64,000 bases of DNA from positions 691,001 to 755,000 of the forward strand of contig NZ_AOGZ02000014.1 of the NCBI RefSeq assembly GCF_000332515.2. The letters are read 5' to 3'. The position numbers and the translations under genes were made by a program. Positions 1 through 9,497 of the stretch are shown one piece after another. The notes under the pieces were generated by a model. The model was not told where the DNA came from. It made no database searches and worked only from the letters and a program-made list of their open reading frames with translations. The first letter of the stretch is position 1, and each line of letters begins with the position of its first letter. The stretch comes from Leptospira wolbachii serovar Codice str. CDC. GTDB taxonomy: Bacteria > Spirochaetota > Leptospiria > Leptospirales > Leptospiraceae.

Positions 1-57
1 TATACAAACTTCACCATAATATCAGGAATATCTTTCGTCTTATAAACCAAAATTAGA

Positions 58-1530
58 ATGAGCACTAACGATACAAACATAGTACCAAGAGAAAAGCTCG
101 CCAAATTTGAGTTAACTGAAGAGTCTTTAAATAGTTTTCGCAAAAACAAAAACATTCCTCTCGATCTCTACAATAAAGATGGGCAAATCCTCATTCATAA
201 AAAAAGGAACCCTTCAGAAGCCGATTTCGGTAAACTTCTTAAGTTTGAGATGCAAGGTGTTTACTTCCTGATCTCGGAGCTTCGAAAAACCAAACCCAAT
301 GGTGCTGAAAGTGCCTTTTTAGAACCAGGTCGGACCACTAAACTATTTGATCAGGAAAAAACATCTCGTTTCGCCAAACAATCCCAGGCTCTCATTGAAG
401 ATTTACGCAAAACATCCTTCTCTTCTGACCAAGCCGTCTTTGTCCAAAACTCAGTAAACGAACTTCTCACTGACTTCACAAGTAATCCTGACTACGAACT
501 TGGTATCTTTAATATTTTAGAAATCCTTGGTGTTGCTGGCGTTTCCGTAGAATCGGAACTGATGACCAAACGCACAGTAGTTGCCATGGGAATGAAGGTT
601 CGCACAAAAAAAATTGTGAATGAAGGGAAAGAAGAATCGAATAAAAAAGATCATCTAAGTCTTATGATGGCAAGTTATTTGGCAGACGTGGGGTATTCCC
701 GGCTTGATATCAAAAACAATCCCAAACTCACAAAAGAAGAATATGCAGTAGTCCAACAACACCCTATCATCAGTTATTTGATGACCCTACCTGCCCCAGA
801 AATTGATTCTCACGTACGCACACTGATTTTAAACCACCACAGACCTTATCGTGGCAATGGAGTGAACAATAACTTTCCAGATCCAAGATCACTTTTTACG
901 AAACTTATGTCTGTCCGTGACAAGTATAATAAAGAAGTAGGTAAAGAAAGAATCACCCAAGATATCGAACTCCAACTCCACTTACAAGAAAACAATGTCA
1001 CATCTTCTAGTTTTGAAGAAGATATCGCTATACTCTCACTTGCCAGTGAATACGCATCGCTTACGTCCAACCAACCCTGGAGACCTGCATTCAAATCATC
1101 CACCGCATTAAAAATGATTTTGAATGATTCATTTTTCTCTTATAGCAATAAAAATATCAGACATCTCCTCGACTATGTGGGAAGTTCTCTTACTAATAAC
1201 GAAAACATTGTCAACTTTGGTGATTTTGTGATTACCGCTTCTGTGGATTCTGAAAGACGAGCCCATTTTGATATCTGTATTGTTCTCGATGTCGGCCGTT
1301 ACCAAACACGCCCCAAACTCCAAAGAATTTGTAGCATCAACCCAGTGTTCCAAAAAGGAAACAAATTCAAAATTGCAGACTTTGATTTACACAGCATCAA
1401 AATTGATCGCAGAAAAGCCATTATGGATTTGGCTTTGCAAGCGGGTACCACCCGCGTCATTTATATCATAGACCCAGAATTAAACCCGGCCCTTCACGAA
1501 GCGGTTTACAAAATCAATATGGCCTCTTAA
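58..1530 (+). CDS. Degenerate HD-GYP-like regulatory protein
   Basis: A 490-residue soluble protein with no signal peptide. Its middle third has the outline of an HD-GYP cyclic-di-GMP phosphodiesterase, but the metal ligands are eroded. The usual HDIGK segment reads ADVGY (about residues 209-213), QHP at 234-236 matches the conserved HP, and HH at 260-261 is followed by RGNG instead of the GYP signature. Residues 1-130 and the C-terminal 150 match no family I recognise. By inference it is a non-catalytic binding or scaffold relative of HD-GYP enzymes. It converges on the adenylate cyclase gene, and the two stop codons share the palindrome TTAA. The HD-GYP relationship rests on spaced motifs only. 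Confidence 0.6.
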   Translation: MSTNDTNIVPREKLAKFELTEESLNSFRKNKNIPLDLYNKDGQILIHKKRNPSEADFGKLLKFEMQGVYFLISELRKTKPNGAESAFLEPGRTTKLFDQEKTSRFAKQSQALIEDLRKTSFSSDQAVFVQNSVNELLTDFTSNPDYELGIFNILEILGVAGVSVESELMTKRTVVAMGMKVRTKKIVNEGKEESNKKDHLSLMMASYLADVGYSRLDIKNNPKLTKEEYAVVQQHPIISYLMTLPAPEIDSHVRTLILNHHRPYRGNGVNNNFPDPRSLFTKLMSVRDKYNKEVGKERITQDIELQLHLQENNVTSSSFEEDIAILSLASEYASLTSNQPWRPAFKSSTALKMILNDSFFSYSNKNIRHLLDYVGSSLTNNENIVNFGDFVITASVDSERRAHFDICIVLDVGRYQTRPKLQRICSINPVFQKGNKFKIADFDLHSIKIDRRKAIMDLALQAGTTRVIYIIDPELNPALHEAVYKINMAS

Positions 1531-2912
1531 GCCACGTTTGGCGAATAAAGATGGATTTTTTGCTCTCTCCCGGATAGAGCTACAAATTCCTTTTTATCCC
1601 AACCGGTGGGAGAACCTATTTCTAACCAAACTGCTTCCGAAATTAAAAAAGATACACTCAGATCTTTACAGGCCGACTCAATCCGTGAAGCAGTGTTGAC
1701 TGTATCGCCAATGACAGTGTATTCCATCCTTTCTTCCGAACCAATGCTCCCACAAAACACTTCCCCCGTGTGAATCCCAATTCCGATTTTAATCTCACTT
1801 AAACCTTCTGCGATTCGTTCTTTGTTCCACTGCATAAGTTCATCTAACATGGAATTTGCGGCAAGAACGGCATTTTTTGTATCTTCCCCTTCTGTTTCAG
1901 AAGGTGAAGGAGTTCCAAAAGTTGCCATCACCGCATCCCCGATGAATTTATCCAAACTTCCTTTATATTTAAAAATCGCTCGTACCATACGCCGACGAAA
2001 CTCTGTTAAAAAAATGGAGAGTTCTTCTGGATCCATCGGTTCCGAAAACTGAGTGAACCCTCGGATGTCGCTAAATAGAACTGTTACCTTCTGTCTTTTA
2101 CCCTTGCCGATGACTTCTGGTTCAGAAACAATTTCAGAAACTAAATCAGGGGAAAAATAACGAGATAAAGTAGTCTTTTGAGATTCCGCTGCCGCAAATT
2201 TCAATAACATTCGAAGACTTCGAAAAATTGCATAAGAGACAGCAAAAACTAACGTAAGATAAATGGCTGGTTTGGTAACCAGTGCATCTGCCATAATGAT
2301 TTGGTCTCCTAAAACATAACGATACCAATCCAAACCACTGATTGCCTGCGAATCCATTAATGCAAAAATAATGAATCCGTAATAACTAATTAAAAAACAA
2401 ACAAAAGAAAAGTTCGCAAGAGAAAATCTGTATTGGAACAAACTAAGAGACAATGGAAGAAGATAGAACACAACCAAGGGAGATTTGACAAGAAAGTTGG
2501 GATTTCCTTCCCCCTTCAAAAGATACCAACTGATAATAGTGATGGTGACAAGAAGGTTATCTATGAATAAACTAATATAATCATATTTTGTTTTCCAATG
2601 GCCCTTACTTTTTTTTAAAATTTGAGCATGAAGGAATGTATTGAGAAAGTAAAACCCTAGGGCAACAAAATTGATTAAAAAACCCGACAAAGAATCTGTA
2701 TTACTCAAATTGGCTACCGCACTGGCAGCTAAGGCCAAACCAATCACATACCGAAATCGGACGGCAAATAATGCCCCCATTTGTTCTTCTTGGAATAAAA
2801 GCTCCGACATATACCGAGGGAACTGGTCTCGGATACAATACACAGATCGAATGGCCTGAACAATAGAGTGGAACATAGGCCAACATTCCATCATGGAAAG
2901 TTTTACTGGCAA
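1527..2912 (-). CDS. Membrane-anchored class III adenylate cyclase
   Basis: Converts ATP to cyclic AMP. Residues 50-240 hold about six hydrophobic segments. The C-terminal half is a class III cyclase domain. Metal ligands are D282 (FSDIRGFT) and D326 (KFIGDAVM). The purine-specifying pair is K322 and T399 (YTVIGD), and the transition-state residues are N406 and R410. A Lys/Thr pair is the signature of the class IIIb, soluble-AC-like group, so ATP rather than GTP is the expected substrate. The longest frame begins with TTG at 2912; ATG codons at 2894 and 2891 are alternatives, none with a strong ribosome site. It is divergent from the UbiA-like gene with about 45 bases between them. Confidence 0.85.
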   Translation of the reverse strand: MPVKLSMMECWPMFHSIVQAIRSVYCIRDQFPRYMSELLFQEEQMGALFAVRFRYVIGLALAASAVANLSNTDSLSGFLINFVALGFYFLNTFLHAQILKKSKGHWKTKYDYISLFIDNLLVTITIISWYLLKGEGNPNFLVKSPLVVFYLLPLSLSLFQYRFSLANFSFVCFLISYYGFIIFALMDSQAISGLDWYRYVLGDQIIMADALVTKPAIYLTLVFAVSYAIFRSLRMLLKFAAAESQKTTLSRYFSPDLVSEIVSEPEVIGKGKRQKVTVLFSDIRGFTQFSEPMDPEELSIFLTEFRRRMVRAIFKYKGSLDKFIGDAVMATFGTPSPSETEGEDTKNAVLAANSMLDELMQWNKERIAEGLSEIKIGIGIHTGEVFCGSIGSEERMEYTVIGDTVNTASRIESACKDLSVSFLISEAVWLEIGSPTGWDKKEFVALSGREQKIHLYSPNVA

Positions 2913-2957
2913 GGGAATTTTCTTTTTGCCAATTAAGAATCCTTAATGTTTCAATGA

Positions 2958-3788
2958 ATGATGTTCCAAAAAGGATTTTTTTTACGATTCGGAAAACTAA
3001 GTTCCTTTCTAGCTTTGGATGTGCTCCTCTCCCTTTCCGCCAACCTTTCTTTTTTTTCCCTGTATCTAAACGAAAAAATCCGCCCCACACTGTTTCTCTT
3101 TTATTTAAGTTCCGTTTGGGCCCTCTACTTAGCCGATCATTTATGGGACGCAAAAAGAGAAAAAGAACCTCTCTCCGAAAGAGGAGCCTTCTATTTACGA
3201 TTCCGCTTTGCCATTGTTAGTTCCCTAATTTTATCTTCCTTTGTTTCCCTATTCATTGGAATCTCTTTTGAATTCTCTTTTCTTTGGAATCACCTTCCCT
3301 ATTTACTTTCCTTTGTTTTATTTTTTGTTTTAATTGTGACGAAACTTTCCCCTATCCCCAAAGAAATTTTGGTATCAGGATTTTATACTCTGGGAGTGCT
3401 TCTCCCCTTTTCTTTGTTTGGTGGTTCTGACCCAATAGTTTGGATTTTTTTTCTCCACGTATTTGCCAATGTCCTTCTCACCTACAATACAGACCGCGAG
3501 TTTGACGAGCAGCAAAGAACCTTTACCTTAATCCAATACGGGAAACCAAAAACGATAAAAACCTTTGTGCATTGGCTTTTGGGAATTGGGACTTCTTTCC
3601 TCCTTTGGGCTTGGATTTTTCAAAACCACTCGGGTGGATTTCTTATCGGGATGGGAATCTCTTATTTCTGGCTCGGTGTTTGTAGTTTGCAAAAAGAGAA
3701 AGGTATCGGATTCAAGTCCCTTTGCGAACTTTCCTACCTTCCGATGTTCCTACCCCAGATCATTTTTTTCTTCTCCCTACTTCCTTAA
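2958..3788 (+). CDS. UbiA-like multi-pass membrane protein (putative prenyltransferase)
   Basis: A 276-residue, very hydrophobic protein with about seven to eight membrane segments. Two acidic motifs on the same side resemble the two Asp-rich, Mg-prenyl-diphosphate motifs of the UbiA superfamily: ADHLWDAKRE near residue 59 and NTDREFDEQQ near residue 178. The length fits that family, but overall similarity is not strong enough to name an acceptor substrate. Two adjacent ATGs (2958, 2961) could start it. It is followed after 16 bases by a small membrane protein in the same direction. Without the acidic motifs it would only be called a conserved membrane protein. Confidence 0.55.
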   Translation: MMFQKGFFLRFGKLSSFLALDVLLSLSANLSFFSLYLNEKIRPTLFLFYLSSVWALYLADHLWDAKREKEPLSERGAFYLRFRFAIVSSLILSSFVSLFIGISFEFSFLWNHLPYLLSFVLFFVLIVTKLSPIPKEILVSGFYTLGVLLPFSLFGGSDPIVWIFFLHVFANVLLTYNTDREFDEQQRTFTLIQYGKPKTIKTFVHWLLGIGTSFLLWAWIFQNHSGGFLIGMGISYFWLGVCSLQKEKGIGFKSLCELSYLPMFLPQIIFFFSLLP

Positions 3789-3804
3789 AAATTAGGGTGG
3801 GTTT

Positions 3805-4104
3805 ATGTGGTTACTCATCGTACATTTGTTTGCACTTTTCCTTTTTGCCTTCCTCTACTCTTTCCGATTTCGAAAATTAGTGCCAAACCCTAACCTAAAT
3901 ATCCTTTTGCAAATCCAAGCGGCCTCTAAAGACTGGAAATCCACTCCGTATTTGGTCCTCCTTATCGGTTTTGCCCTCTTCCTCCTCCTCCCTCTGACCT
4001 TGGGATTTTCCTTTTACCTCCGGACGGATGCAAACGTCGTGGTTGTCATCGTTTGGATCATTTGGGCCTACAATTGGAGTAAATACACGTTCTGGAGAGA
4101 ATAA
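3805..4104 (+). CDS. Small membrane protein of unknown function
   Basis: A 99-residue protein with an N-terminal membrane segment (about 1-18), a central one (about 48-68) and a third near the C-terminus (about 75-92), the last ending in WSKYTFWRE. No family is recognised. It sits between the UbiA-like gene and etfB, all on the same strand, and may be translated with the gene before it. Codon use is like its neighbours. Confidence 0.6.
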   Translation: MWLLIVHLFALFLFAFLYSFRFRKLVPNPNLNILLQIQAASKDWKSTPYLVLLIGFALFLLLPLTLGFSFYLRTDANVVVVIVWIIWAYNWSKYTFWRE

Positions 4105-4171
4105 TGTACTTCCCTTATGACTTCCCTCTCGTTTTCTGGTCTTAGGTAATCCACGATAACGGGGTTAAGGA

Positions 4172-4933
4172 ATGAAAATTGTTGTTCTAGTAAAGCAGGT
4201 TCCGGACACGGAAACCAATATCAAGGTCGGTGACAAATCGATCAACGAAGCTGGCGTAAAATGGATCATCTCTCCTTATGATGAATTTGCAATCGAAGAG
4301 GGAATCAGAATTCGTGAAAAAAGCGGTGGAGAAGTCATCGCAGTGTCCCTCGGTCCAGACCGTGCAGTCGAAGCTCTTCGCACTGCTTACGCAATGGGTG
4401 TGGACAGAGCCGTTCATGTAAAAGTGGATGACTATGTAACTTTTGATTCTACATACACTTCCGAACTTCTAGCAAATCTCATCAAAGCAGAAAACGCAGA
4501 TGTAGTCATCGGTGGTCGTCAATCAATCGACACTGACAGCTCACAAGTTGTTGTTCAAATTGCAGAGAGATTGAATGTTCCTCACGTAGCTATGGCCCTC
4601 AAACTTGAGTTTGACGGAAACAAAGTAACTGCAACAAGAGAAATCGAAGGTGGAACTGAAGTTGTAGAAACTTCTGCTCCTCTAGCAGTAACTGCTCAAA
4701 AAGGTTTGAATGAACCAAGATACCCAAGTTTAAAAGGTATCATGTCTGCGAAGAAAAAACCGGTAGATGTTAAAAAACCGGAAGAACTCGGAGCAACAGG
4801 ATCTAAACTCGAAGTAGTATCTCTTGAACCACCTCCTCCACGTATCGCTGGTCGAAAACTGGAAGCGGCAGATGCACAAGGTTTTGCATCTCAACTTGTA
4901 AAAGCTCTTCGCGAAGAAGCGAAGGTCATCTAA
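4172..4933 (+). CDS. etfB: Electron transfer flavoprotein, beta subunit
   Basis: Small subunit of the soluble ETF heterodimer, which takes electrons from acyl-CoA dehydrogenases and passes them to ETF-quinone oxidoreductase. It begins MKIVVLVKQVPDTETNIKV, the standard ETF-beta start. It contains the adenine-nucleotide-binding region around VIGGRQSIDTDSSQV and ends with the recognition-loop type sequence PRYPSLKGIMSAKKKP (about residues 182-197). Its 253 residues match the usual length. The ATG follows a purine-rich GGGGTTAAGGA. etfA starts 10 bases after its stop, so they form an operon. The acyl-CoA dehydrogenase at 24.7-26.2 kb is a likely electron donor. Confidence 0.95.
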   Translation: MKIVVLVKQVPDTETNIKVGDKSINEAGVKWIISPYDEFAIEEGIRIREKSGGEVIAVSLGPDRAVEALRTAYAMGVDRAVHVKVDDYVTFDSTYTSELLANLIKAENADVVIGGRQSIDTDSSQVVVQIAERLNVPHVAMALKLEFDGNKVTATREIEGGTEVVETSAPLAVTAQKGLNEPRYPSLKGIMSAKKKPVDVKKPEELGATGSKLEVVSLEPPPPRIAGRKLEAADAQGFASQLVKALREEAKVI

Positions 4934-4943
4934 GGAGACGAAC

Positions 4944-5903
4944 ATGGCTGATGTTTTAGTAGTTGGTGAATTAAAAAACGGCGAACTTAAAAAAATCTCA
5001 AAAGAACTTACCTCTGCAGGTCGCAAAATTGCGGACTCCATTGGTGGAAAAGTTCATACAGTAATCATTACTGACAACGTAGATGCGTTTGCTTCCGATT
5101 TGAAAGCGGTTGGTGCTGATACAGTCATCGGTGCAAACCTTGGTGAATTTTCTCCAGAAGGTTATGCAAATGGAATTTTTGCAATCATCCAAGAGAAAAA
5201 ACCAGCAGTGGTATTGATTCCACACTCTGCACAAGGAAAAGAATACTCCGCGAGAGTAGCGATCAAGGCAAATGCTGGTATCGTTGCTGATGCAGTGGGT
5301 CTTTCTGTTGACGGTGGCAAAGTGGTAGCGAAGAAACCGATTTACTCTGGAAAAGCGTATGCAAATTTCAAAGTAACTTCTGACATCCAAATCTTTACAG
5401 TACGTGCAAACTCCCAAGAAGTAACTCCAAAAGATGGAGCGGGTGCTGTTGAAAAATCTGGTGCTTCCGCTGGTGAAGTAAGAACTAAGTCTCTTTCTAA
5501 AGATCTTTCTGGTGGAAACAAAGTACAACTTGCTGATGCTTCTATCATTGTATCTGGCGGACGCGGAATCAAAGGACCAGAAAACTGGCCTATCATCCAA
5601 GACCTAGCAGACACACTCGGAGCAGCACTTGGTGCTTCCCGTGCGACTGTAGATGCAGGATGGATTTCTCACTCCCACCAAGTAGGACAAACAGGTAAAA
5701 CTGTCTCCCCTAACTGTTACATTGCTTGCGGTATCTCTGGAGCCATCCAACACTTAGCGGGTATGGGATCTTCTAAATACATCGTTGCCATCAACAAAGA
5801 TGGAGACGCTCCTATTTTCAAAGTAGCGACTTACGGTGTAGTAGCTGACCTTTTTGAAGTAGTGCCTGCACTTACTTCTGAGTTCAAAAAAGTATTGGGT
5901 TAA
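4944..5903 (+). CDS. etfA: Electron transfer flavoprotein, alpha subunit
   Basis: Large, FAD-binding subunit of the ETF heterodimer encoded with etfB. The C-terminal domain carries the typical FAD-binding stretch: SRATVDAGW, then [20 protein letters not shown] and [10 protein letters not shown] (roughly residues 232-275). The N-terminal domain matches the ETF-alpha Rossmann-like fold. Its 319 residues are the normal length. A clear ribosome site (AAGGAG) lies seven bases before the ATG, just after the etfB stop. Confidence 0.95.
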   Translation: MADVLVVGELKNGELKKISKELTSAGRKIADSIGGKVHTVIITDNVDAFASDLKAVGADTVIGANLGEFSPEGYANGIFAIIQEKKPAVVLIPHSAQGKEYSARVAIKANAGIVADAVGLSVDGGKVVAKKPIYSGKAYANFKVTSDIQIFTVRANSQEVTPKDGAGAVEKSGASAGEVRTKSLSKDLSGGNKVQLADASIIVSGGRGIKGPENWPIIQDLADTLGAALGASRATVDAGWISHSHQVGQTGKTVSPNCYIACGISGAIQHLAGMGSSKYIVAINKDGDAPIFKVATYGVVADLFEVVPALTSEFKKVLG

Positions 5904-5926
5904 TTCCCAATACGAACCTTCGTCCT

Positions 5927-6508
5927 TTGAGGAACTTACTTCCAAAATTTACGATCGTTGTTCTTTTCTTTGTCCAAACGGGTTTCCTTTGGGCAGAGGA
6001 AGGAAGAGATCGTCTAAGCGCCGTCATCGGCAAAATGAATTCTCTCGAAAGTTTTCGCGCCTCTGTTACCATCAATGGTGGACTCACCGGTGTCGTTTCT
6101 TTCAAAAGCCCAAACCAACTCCATGTTCGCTTCAGTGACGGAAGGATCATATCCTCCAACGGTCGAATTTTGTGGTTTTATAATCCAGACTCATCCATTG
6201 CAGGAAAACAGGATTTACGAGGTGTTTCCGGGGGTCTAGGTGGACTTTTGTCTGGTTACGAAAATGTGTCAGTAAGTGGCAGAACTTTTCGTCTTACTTC
6301 TAATACCAAGAGGTATAATGAAATTATCTTGGTTGTTTCCGATAACGACCTCCCTCGTGTACTCAAAATGAAACGTTCCGATGAAGAAATTACTGAAGTG
6401 GCTTTCTCTGGCATTGCTACAAATATTGGTCTCGGAACTGGACTCTTCAACTTCCAACCTCCCACAAGCTCACAAATTGTTGAGAACCCTCTCAACCAAA
6501 AGGAGTAA
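5927..6508 (+). CDS. LolA-like periplasmic lipoprotein carrier
   Basis: A 193-residue exported protein. Residues 1-23 are a Sec signal ending in LWA-EE. The rest has the LolA/LolB-like half-barrel pattern: a region opening RLSAVIGKMNSLESFRASV, then the hallmark GRILWFYNP (around 80-90), and a C-terminal strand region with the GLFNFQPP ending. The family carries lipid-modified proteins across the periplasm to the outer membrane. The start is TTG, chosen because it puts the signal peptide in register. It lies 23 bases after etfA, and the next gene starts 2 bases after its stop. The carrier role is family knowledge, not shown here. Confidence 0.75.
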   Translation: MRNLLPKFTIVVLFFVQTGFLWAEEGRDRLSAVIGKMNSLESFRASVTINGGLTGVVSFKSPNQLHVRFSDGRIISSNGRILWFYNPDSSIAGKQDLRGVSGGLGGLLSGYENVSVSGRTFRLTSNTKRYNEIILVVSDNDLPRVLKMKRSDEEITEVAFSGIATNIGLGTGLFNFQPPTSSQIVENPLNQKE

Positions 6509-6510
6509 TT

Positions 6511-8490
6511 GTGACTCCGGTCTCTCGTACAGAAGCACACCGCGTATTTGCCGATTTGTATCGTAAAACACGTACGCCGGAACACCAACAACTGATCGAT
6601 GAAGCCATTTTAAAATCAAACGACGTCTTTATCCGAATTGATCTCATCCGTAAAGTAGATGAGGATTATGAAGCCAAAAACAAACCTAAAAAAGAAGATG
6701 GCCGTGATCGTGGACTTCCCGAAAGAGAACAACCTCGCAGAGAAAATGCAAAACCATACGCAAGCCCAACACCGGATCCAAAACCAAAACGTTCGAGTGA
6801 TTTAGTCACAATCGATAGTGCTAAACAAAAGCAGAACCCGGCAAAAAAAAGAGTCATCGAACCAAGACAAGGTGGCGGACTGCTTGCTGGTCTTTTTGGT
6901 GGTGGTGCGGGTAGTGTAAATAACTCTATCAGCAAATACGGAAGAGATACGGGAACGATAGACATTGGCCTTTTTGGTCGAAACCCCACCATCTCCAACA
7001 ATGTGGAAAAACTTTTTCGTGGGATGAAAGAAGATGTTCTCATTCCTACCATCCAAGCCCTTCGTGTTTCCGAACAACAAGGTTGGAGGATTTGGACTCC
7101 ACTGGTTTACAATATCATAAATAACTTTAATAAGTTCTTCAATGCCTTCGCCTCTTTAGATGCACTCATTTTGGACAAAATTTCTGCTGATATCTTTTTG
7201 GAACGTTCCCTAAAGATGCAGATGTTTTATGTAAGGTTTCTCCAAAGAAACGACGCAAGTGACATCATCCTATCCAATCTTCCTGACATTGTAAAAATGG
7301 ATGATAAACTCACACCGAAACTGAGTAAAATTATGGAAGGTGTTGGTTACGCATTAAACCTCGAGAACACAAAACCCAAGTTATCTGAAGCAATCACCGC
7401 ATTTTATATTGTAGCAAAGAAAAAAATGTTCACTTGGCCTGAGATTGTTGCTGACCTACGAGTGCCCATCATCCAAGAACATAAATTCCAGGCAGCGCGA
7501 GAAATCCAAAAGGAAGTTGAGATCACTGTTGCCAAACTCTCCGACGATATCAACACTCGTTCCTTCAAAATGGAAGAGTTACAAAATCTTAGATCTCGTT
7601 ATTTCTCTATTGATAACAAAGGAAAAATCAGCTTTGATTTTTTGAATGTTGTCGTAGATGATTTTATGGCACACCACATGCCAGAATCGGCAAAAAGCCA
7701 AACGGTAAAAAACAGTTATAAATCACAACCACATAGACTTGTATACTTGTTACTCCGTGATTTACAAACCGTATACATTAACTTAATCGAAGGTTATATT
7801 CGTCTTGGTGATAAAAATCAAAATCAAGAACTCCTTCTCGTCCAACCGGGACTTTTTCGAAATGAAATTGACCAATTGAATTCCCTCGTTCGAACCATTG
7901 ACAATTTTAATAAAAAATTCCCCAGTTTCCAATATAGTTTCCAACAGTATGGAATGGACTATAGCACCGGTAATGCGGCCAATGACCAGATTGCGGGAAC
8001 CATAGTTCAGGCCTTACTCGAAGCTTCCGAGTTTTTTGGAAGTTTTGCAGGTAAACTCAATATCATTGTGGAAAACCATTTGATGGCAAAAGTTACCGAG
8101 TCTAAAGGGAAAACAAATGATAAAATTGCATCCACAAAAGACAAAGTCATCGAAGAAGTCAAAATCGCACAAAGATTCATTCCTCATTTTGATAAGTATG
8201 TAGTGGCGAAAGAAAGAATCAATGGGATGAAAGTAGAGGATGTTTTTATCCAATTCACCAAATATCTGTATAATTATGCGGTGATTTTCAAAGATCCGAC
8301 AACAACATCAAAACTAACTGCTCACCGCAAAATCGAACAAGAACTGATCAAATTAAATAAAGAATATGAAAGACTCACTTACTCCAGCTTCCACAAAGAA
8401 GCAGGCAGTAACGTTGGAAGTTCAGAATCTTCCGAGAACCAAGAAAGTTCTGAACCTATAGATCTTTCTGAAACAGAAGGAGAAACATGA
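6511..8490 (+). CDS. Large cytoplasmic protein of unknown function
   Basis: A 659-residue protein without signal peptide or clear membrane segments. Residues about 50-110 are charged and proline-rich, probably disordered, followed by a glycine-rich patch (GGGLLAGLFGGGAG, about 125-138). The rest is predicted mainly helical, rich in Lys, Asn and Phe. The end is a Ser/Glu-rich acidic tail. No domain is recognised. The start is GTG, two bases after the LolA-like stop, and its stop overlaps the trpS start as ATGA, so it is translationally coupled on both sides. A structural or cytoplasmic scaffold role is only a guess. Confidence 0.75.
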   Translation: MTPVSRTEAHRVFADLYRKTRTPEHQQLIDEAILKSNDVFIRIDLIRKVDEDYEAKNKPKKEDGRDRGLPEREQPRRENAKPYASPTPDPKPKRSSDLVTIDSAKQKQNPAKKRVIEPRQGGGLLAGLFGGGAGSVNNSISKYGRDTGTIDIGLFGRNPTISNNVEKLFRGMKEDVLIPTIQALRVSEQQGWRIWTPLVYNIINNFNKFFNAFASLDALILDKISADIFLERSLKMQMFYVRFLQRNDASDIILSNLPDIVKMDDKLTPKLSKIMEGVGYALNLENTKPKLSEAITAFYIVAKKKMFTWPEIVADLRVPIIQEHKFQAAREIQKEVEITVAKLSDDINTRSFKMEELQNLRSRYFSIDNKGKISFDFLNVVVDDFMAHHMPESAKSQTVKNSYKSQPHRLVYLLLRDLQTVYINLIEGYIRLGDKNQNQELLLVQPGLFRNEIDQLNSLVRTIDNFNKKFPSFQYSFQQYGMDYSTGNAANDQIAGTIVQALLEASEFFGSFAGKLNIIVENHLMAKVTESKGKTNDKIASTKDKVIEEVKIAQRFIPHFDKYVVAKERINGMKVEDVFIQFTKYLYNYAVIFKDPTTTSKLTAHRKIEQELIKLNKEYERLTYSSFHKEAGSNVGSSESSENQESSEPIDLSETEGET

Positions 8491-9455
8491 GAGTCCTTAC
8501 TGGCTTGCAACCCTCTGGAAAACTTCACTTAGGTAATTATTTTTCTGCGATCAAAAAAATCTTGGATTATCAATCCACAGAAGACTTATTTCTTTTTATT
8601 GCCAACCTACATGCTCTCACAACATTCCGATCTAAAGAAGAATTGAGAGATTTTACTTTGGAATGTGCGATCGACTTACTCGCACTAGGTGTAAATCCAA
8701 ATAAATCTGTGTTTTGGGTACAAAGCGATGTTCCTGAAGTCACAGAACTCACATGGTATTTATCACAATCCATTACGGTATCCCAATTACAATTGGCTCA
8801 TTCTTTTAAAGACAAAGTAGCCAAAGGATTTGTTCCAGGCGCTGGACTTTTTACTTATCCGGTACTTATGGCCAGTGACATTTTACTTTTTTCTGCTGAA
8901 AAAGTTCCTGTAGGGAAGGACCAAAAACAACATCTCGAATTTGCTCGAGACATTGCCGAAAAATTCAATGCGCAATTTGGGCAAACCTTGACAATCCCTG
9001 AACCAGATATCGATGAAAACACGGCCACTGTCCCAGGAGTGGATGGTGCAAAGATGTCCAAGTCTTACAAAAACACAATCGACTTCTTTGGAACGGAAAA
9101 AGAGATTAAAAAGAAAGTGATGTCAATAGTCAGTGATTCCAAAGCAGTGGAAGAACCCAAAGACCCAGAAACATCTGTTATCTTCCAAATCCACTCACTC
9201 TTCCTAACACCCGCAGAAAAATCAGCACAAATGGAAAAATACAAACAAGGTGGGTCCGGATATGGAGATCTAAAAAAAGATCTTTTGGATTCCATCCTCA
9301 GTCATTTTGCACCTTACCGAAACAAACGCGAAGAACTCACACAAAACTTAGATTATGTGCACCAAGTTCTAAAAGAAGGAAAAGAAAAAGCAAAATCCGT
9401 GGCACAATCAAAACTAGAAGAAGTAAGAAAAACCTTAGGGATCTATCCTTTTTAA
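8487..9455 (+). CDS. trpS: Tryptophanyl-tRNA synthetase
   Basis: Charges tRNA-Trp with tryptophan using ATP. It is a class I synthetase: the HIGH-type motif appears as PSGKLHLGNY (residues 10-19) and the KMSKS loop is intact in GAKMSKSYKNTIDFF. SDVPEVTELTWYLS and the stretch from AGLFTYPVLMASDIL are typical of bacterial TrpRS. Its 322 residues are standard. The start overlaps the stop of the gene before it (ATGA). No leader or T-box is seen, in keeping with expression from an upstream promoter. Confidence 0.96.
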   Translation: MRVLTGLQPSGKLHLGNYFSAIKKILDYQSTEDLFLFIANLHALTTFRSKEELRDFTLECAIDLLALGVNPNKSVFWVQSDVPEVTELTWYLSQSITVSQLQLAHSFKDKVAKGFVPGAGLFTYPVLMASDILLFSAEKVPVGKDQKQHLEFARDIAEKFNAQFGQTLTIPEPDIDENTATVPGVDGAKMSKSYKNTIDFFGTEKEIKKKVMSIVSDSKAVEEPKDPETSVIFQIHSLFLTPAEKSAQMEKYKQGGSGYGDLKKDLLDSILSHFAPYRNKREELTQNLDYVHQVLKEGKEKAKSVAQSKLEEVRKTLGIYPF

Positions 9456-9497
9456 TTTCTAAAGAACCAAAGTTCACTATTTCCCACCTATTCCTGT

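Noticed and set aside
2701..3153. 150-codon minus-strand frame across the cyclase start and UbiA-like gene
   Set aside because: It overlaps two better genes in other frames and shows no family pattern.
4998..5600. 200-codon minus-strand frame inside etfA
   Set aside because: It is a shadow of etfA codon bias; composition is Ser/Tyr/Cys-rich and not protein-like.
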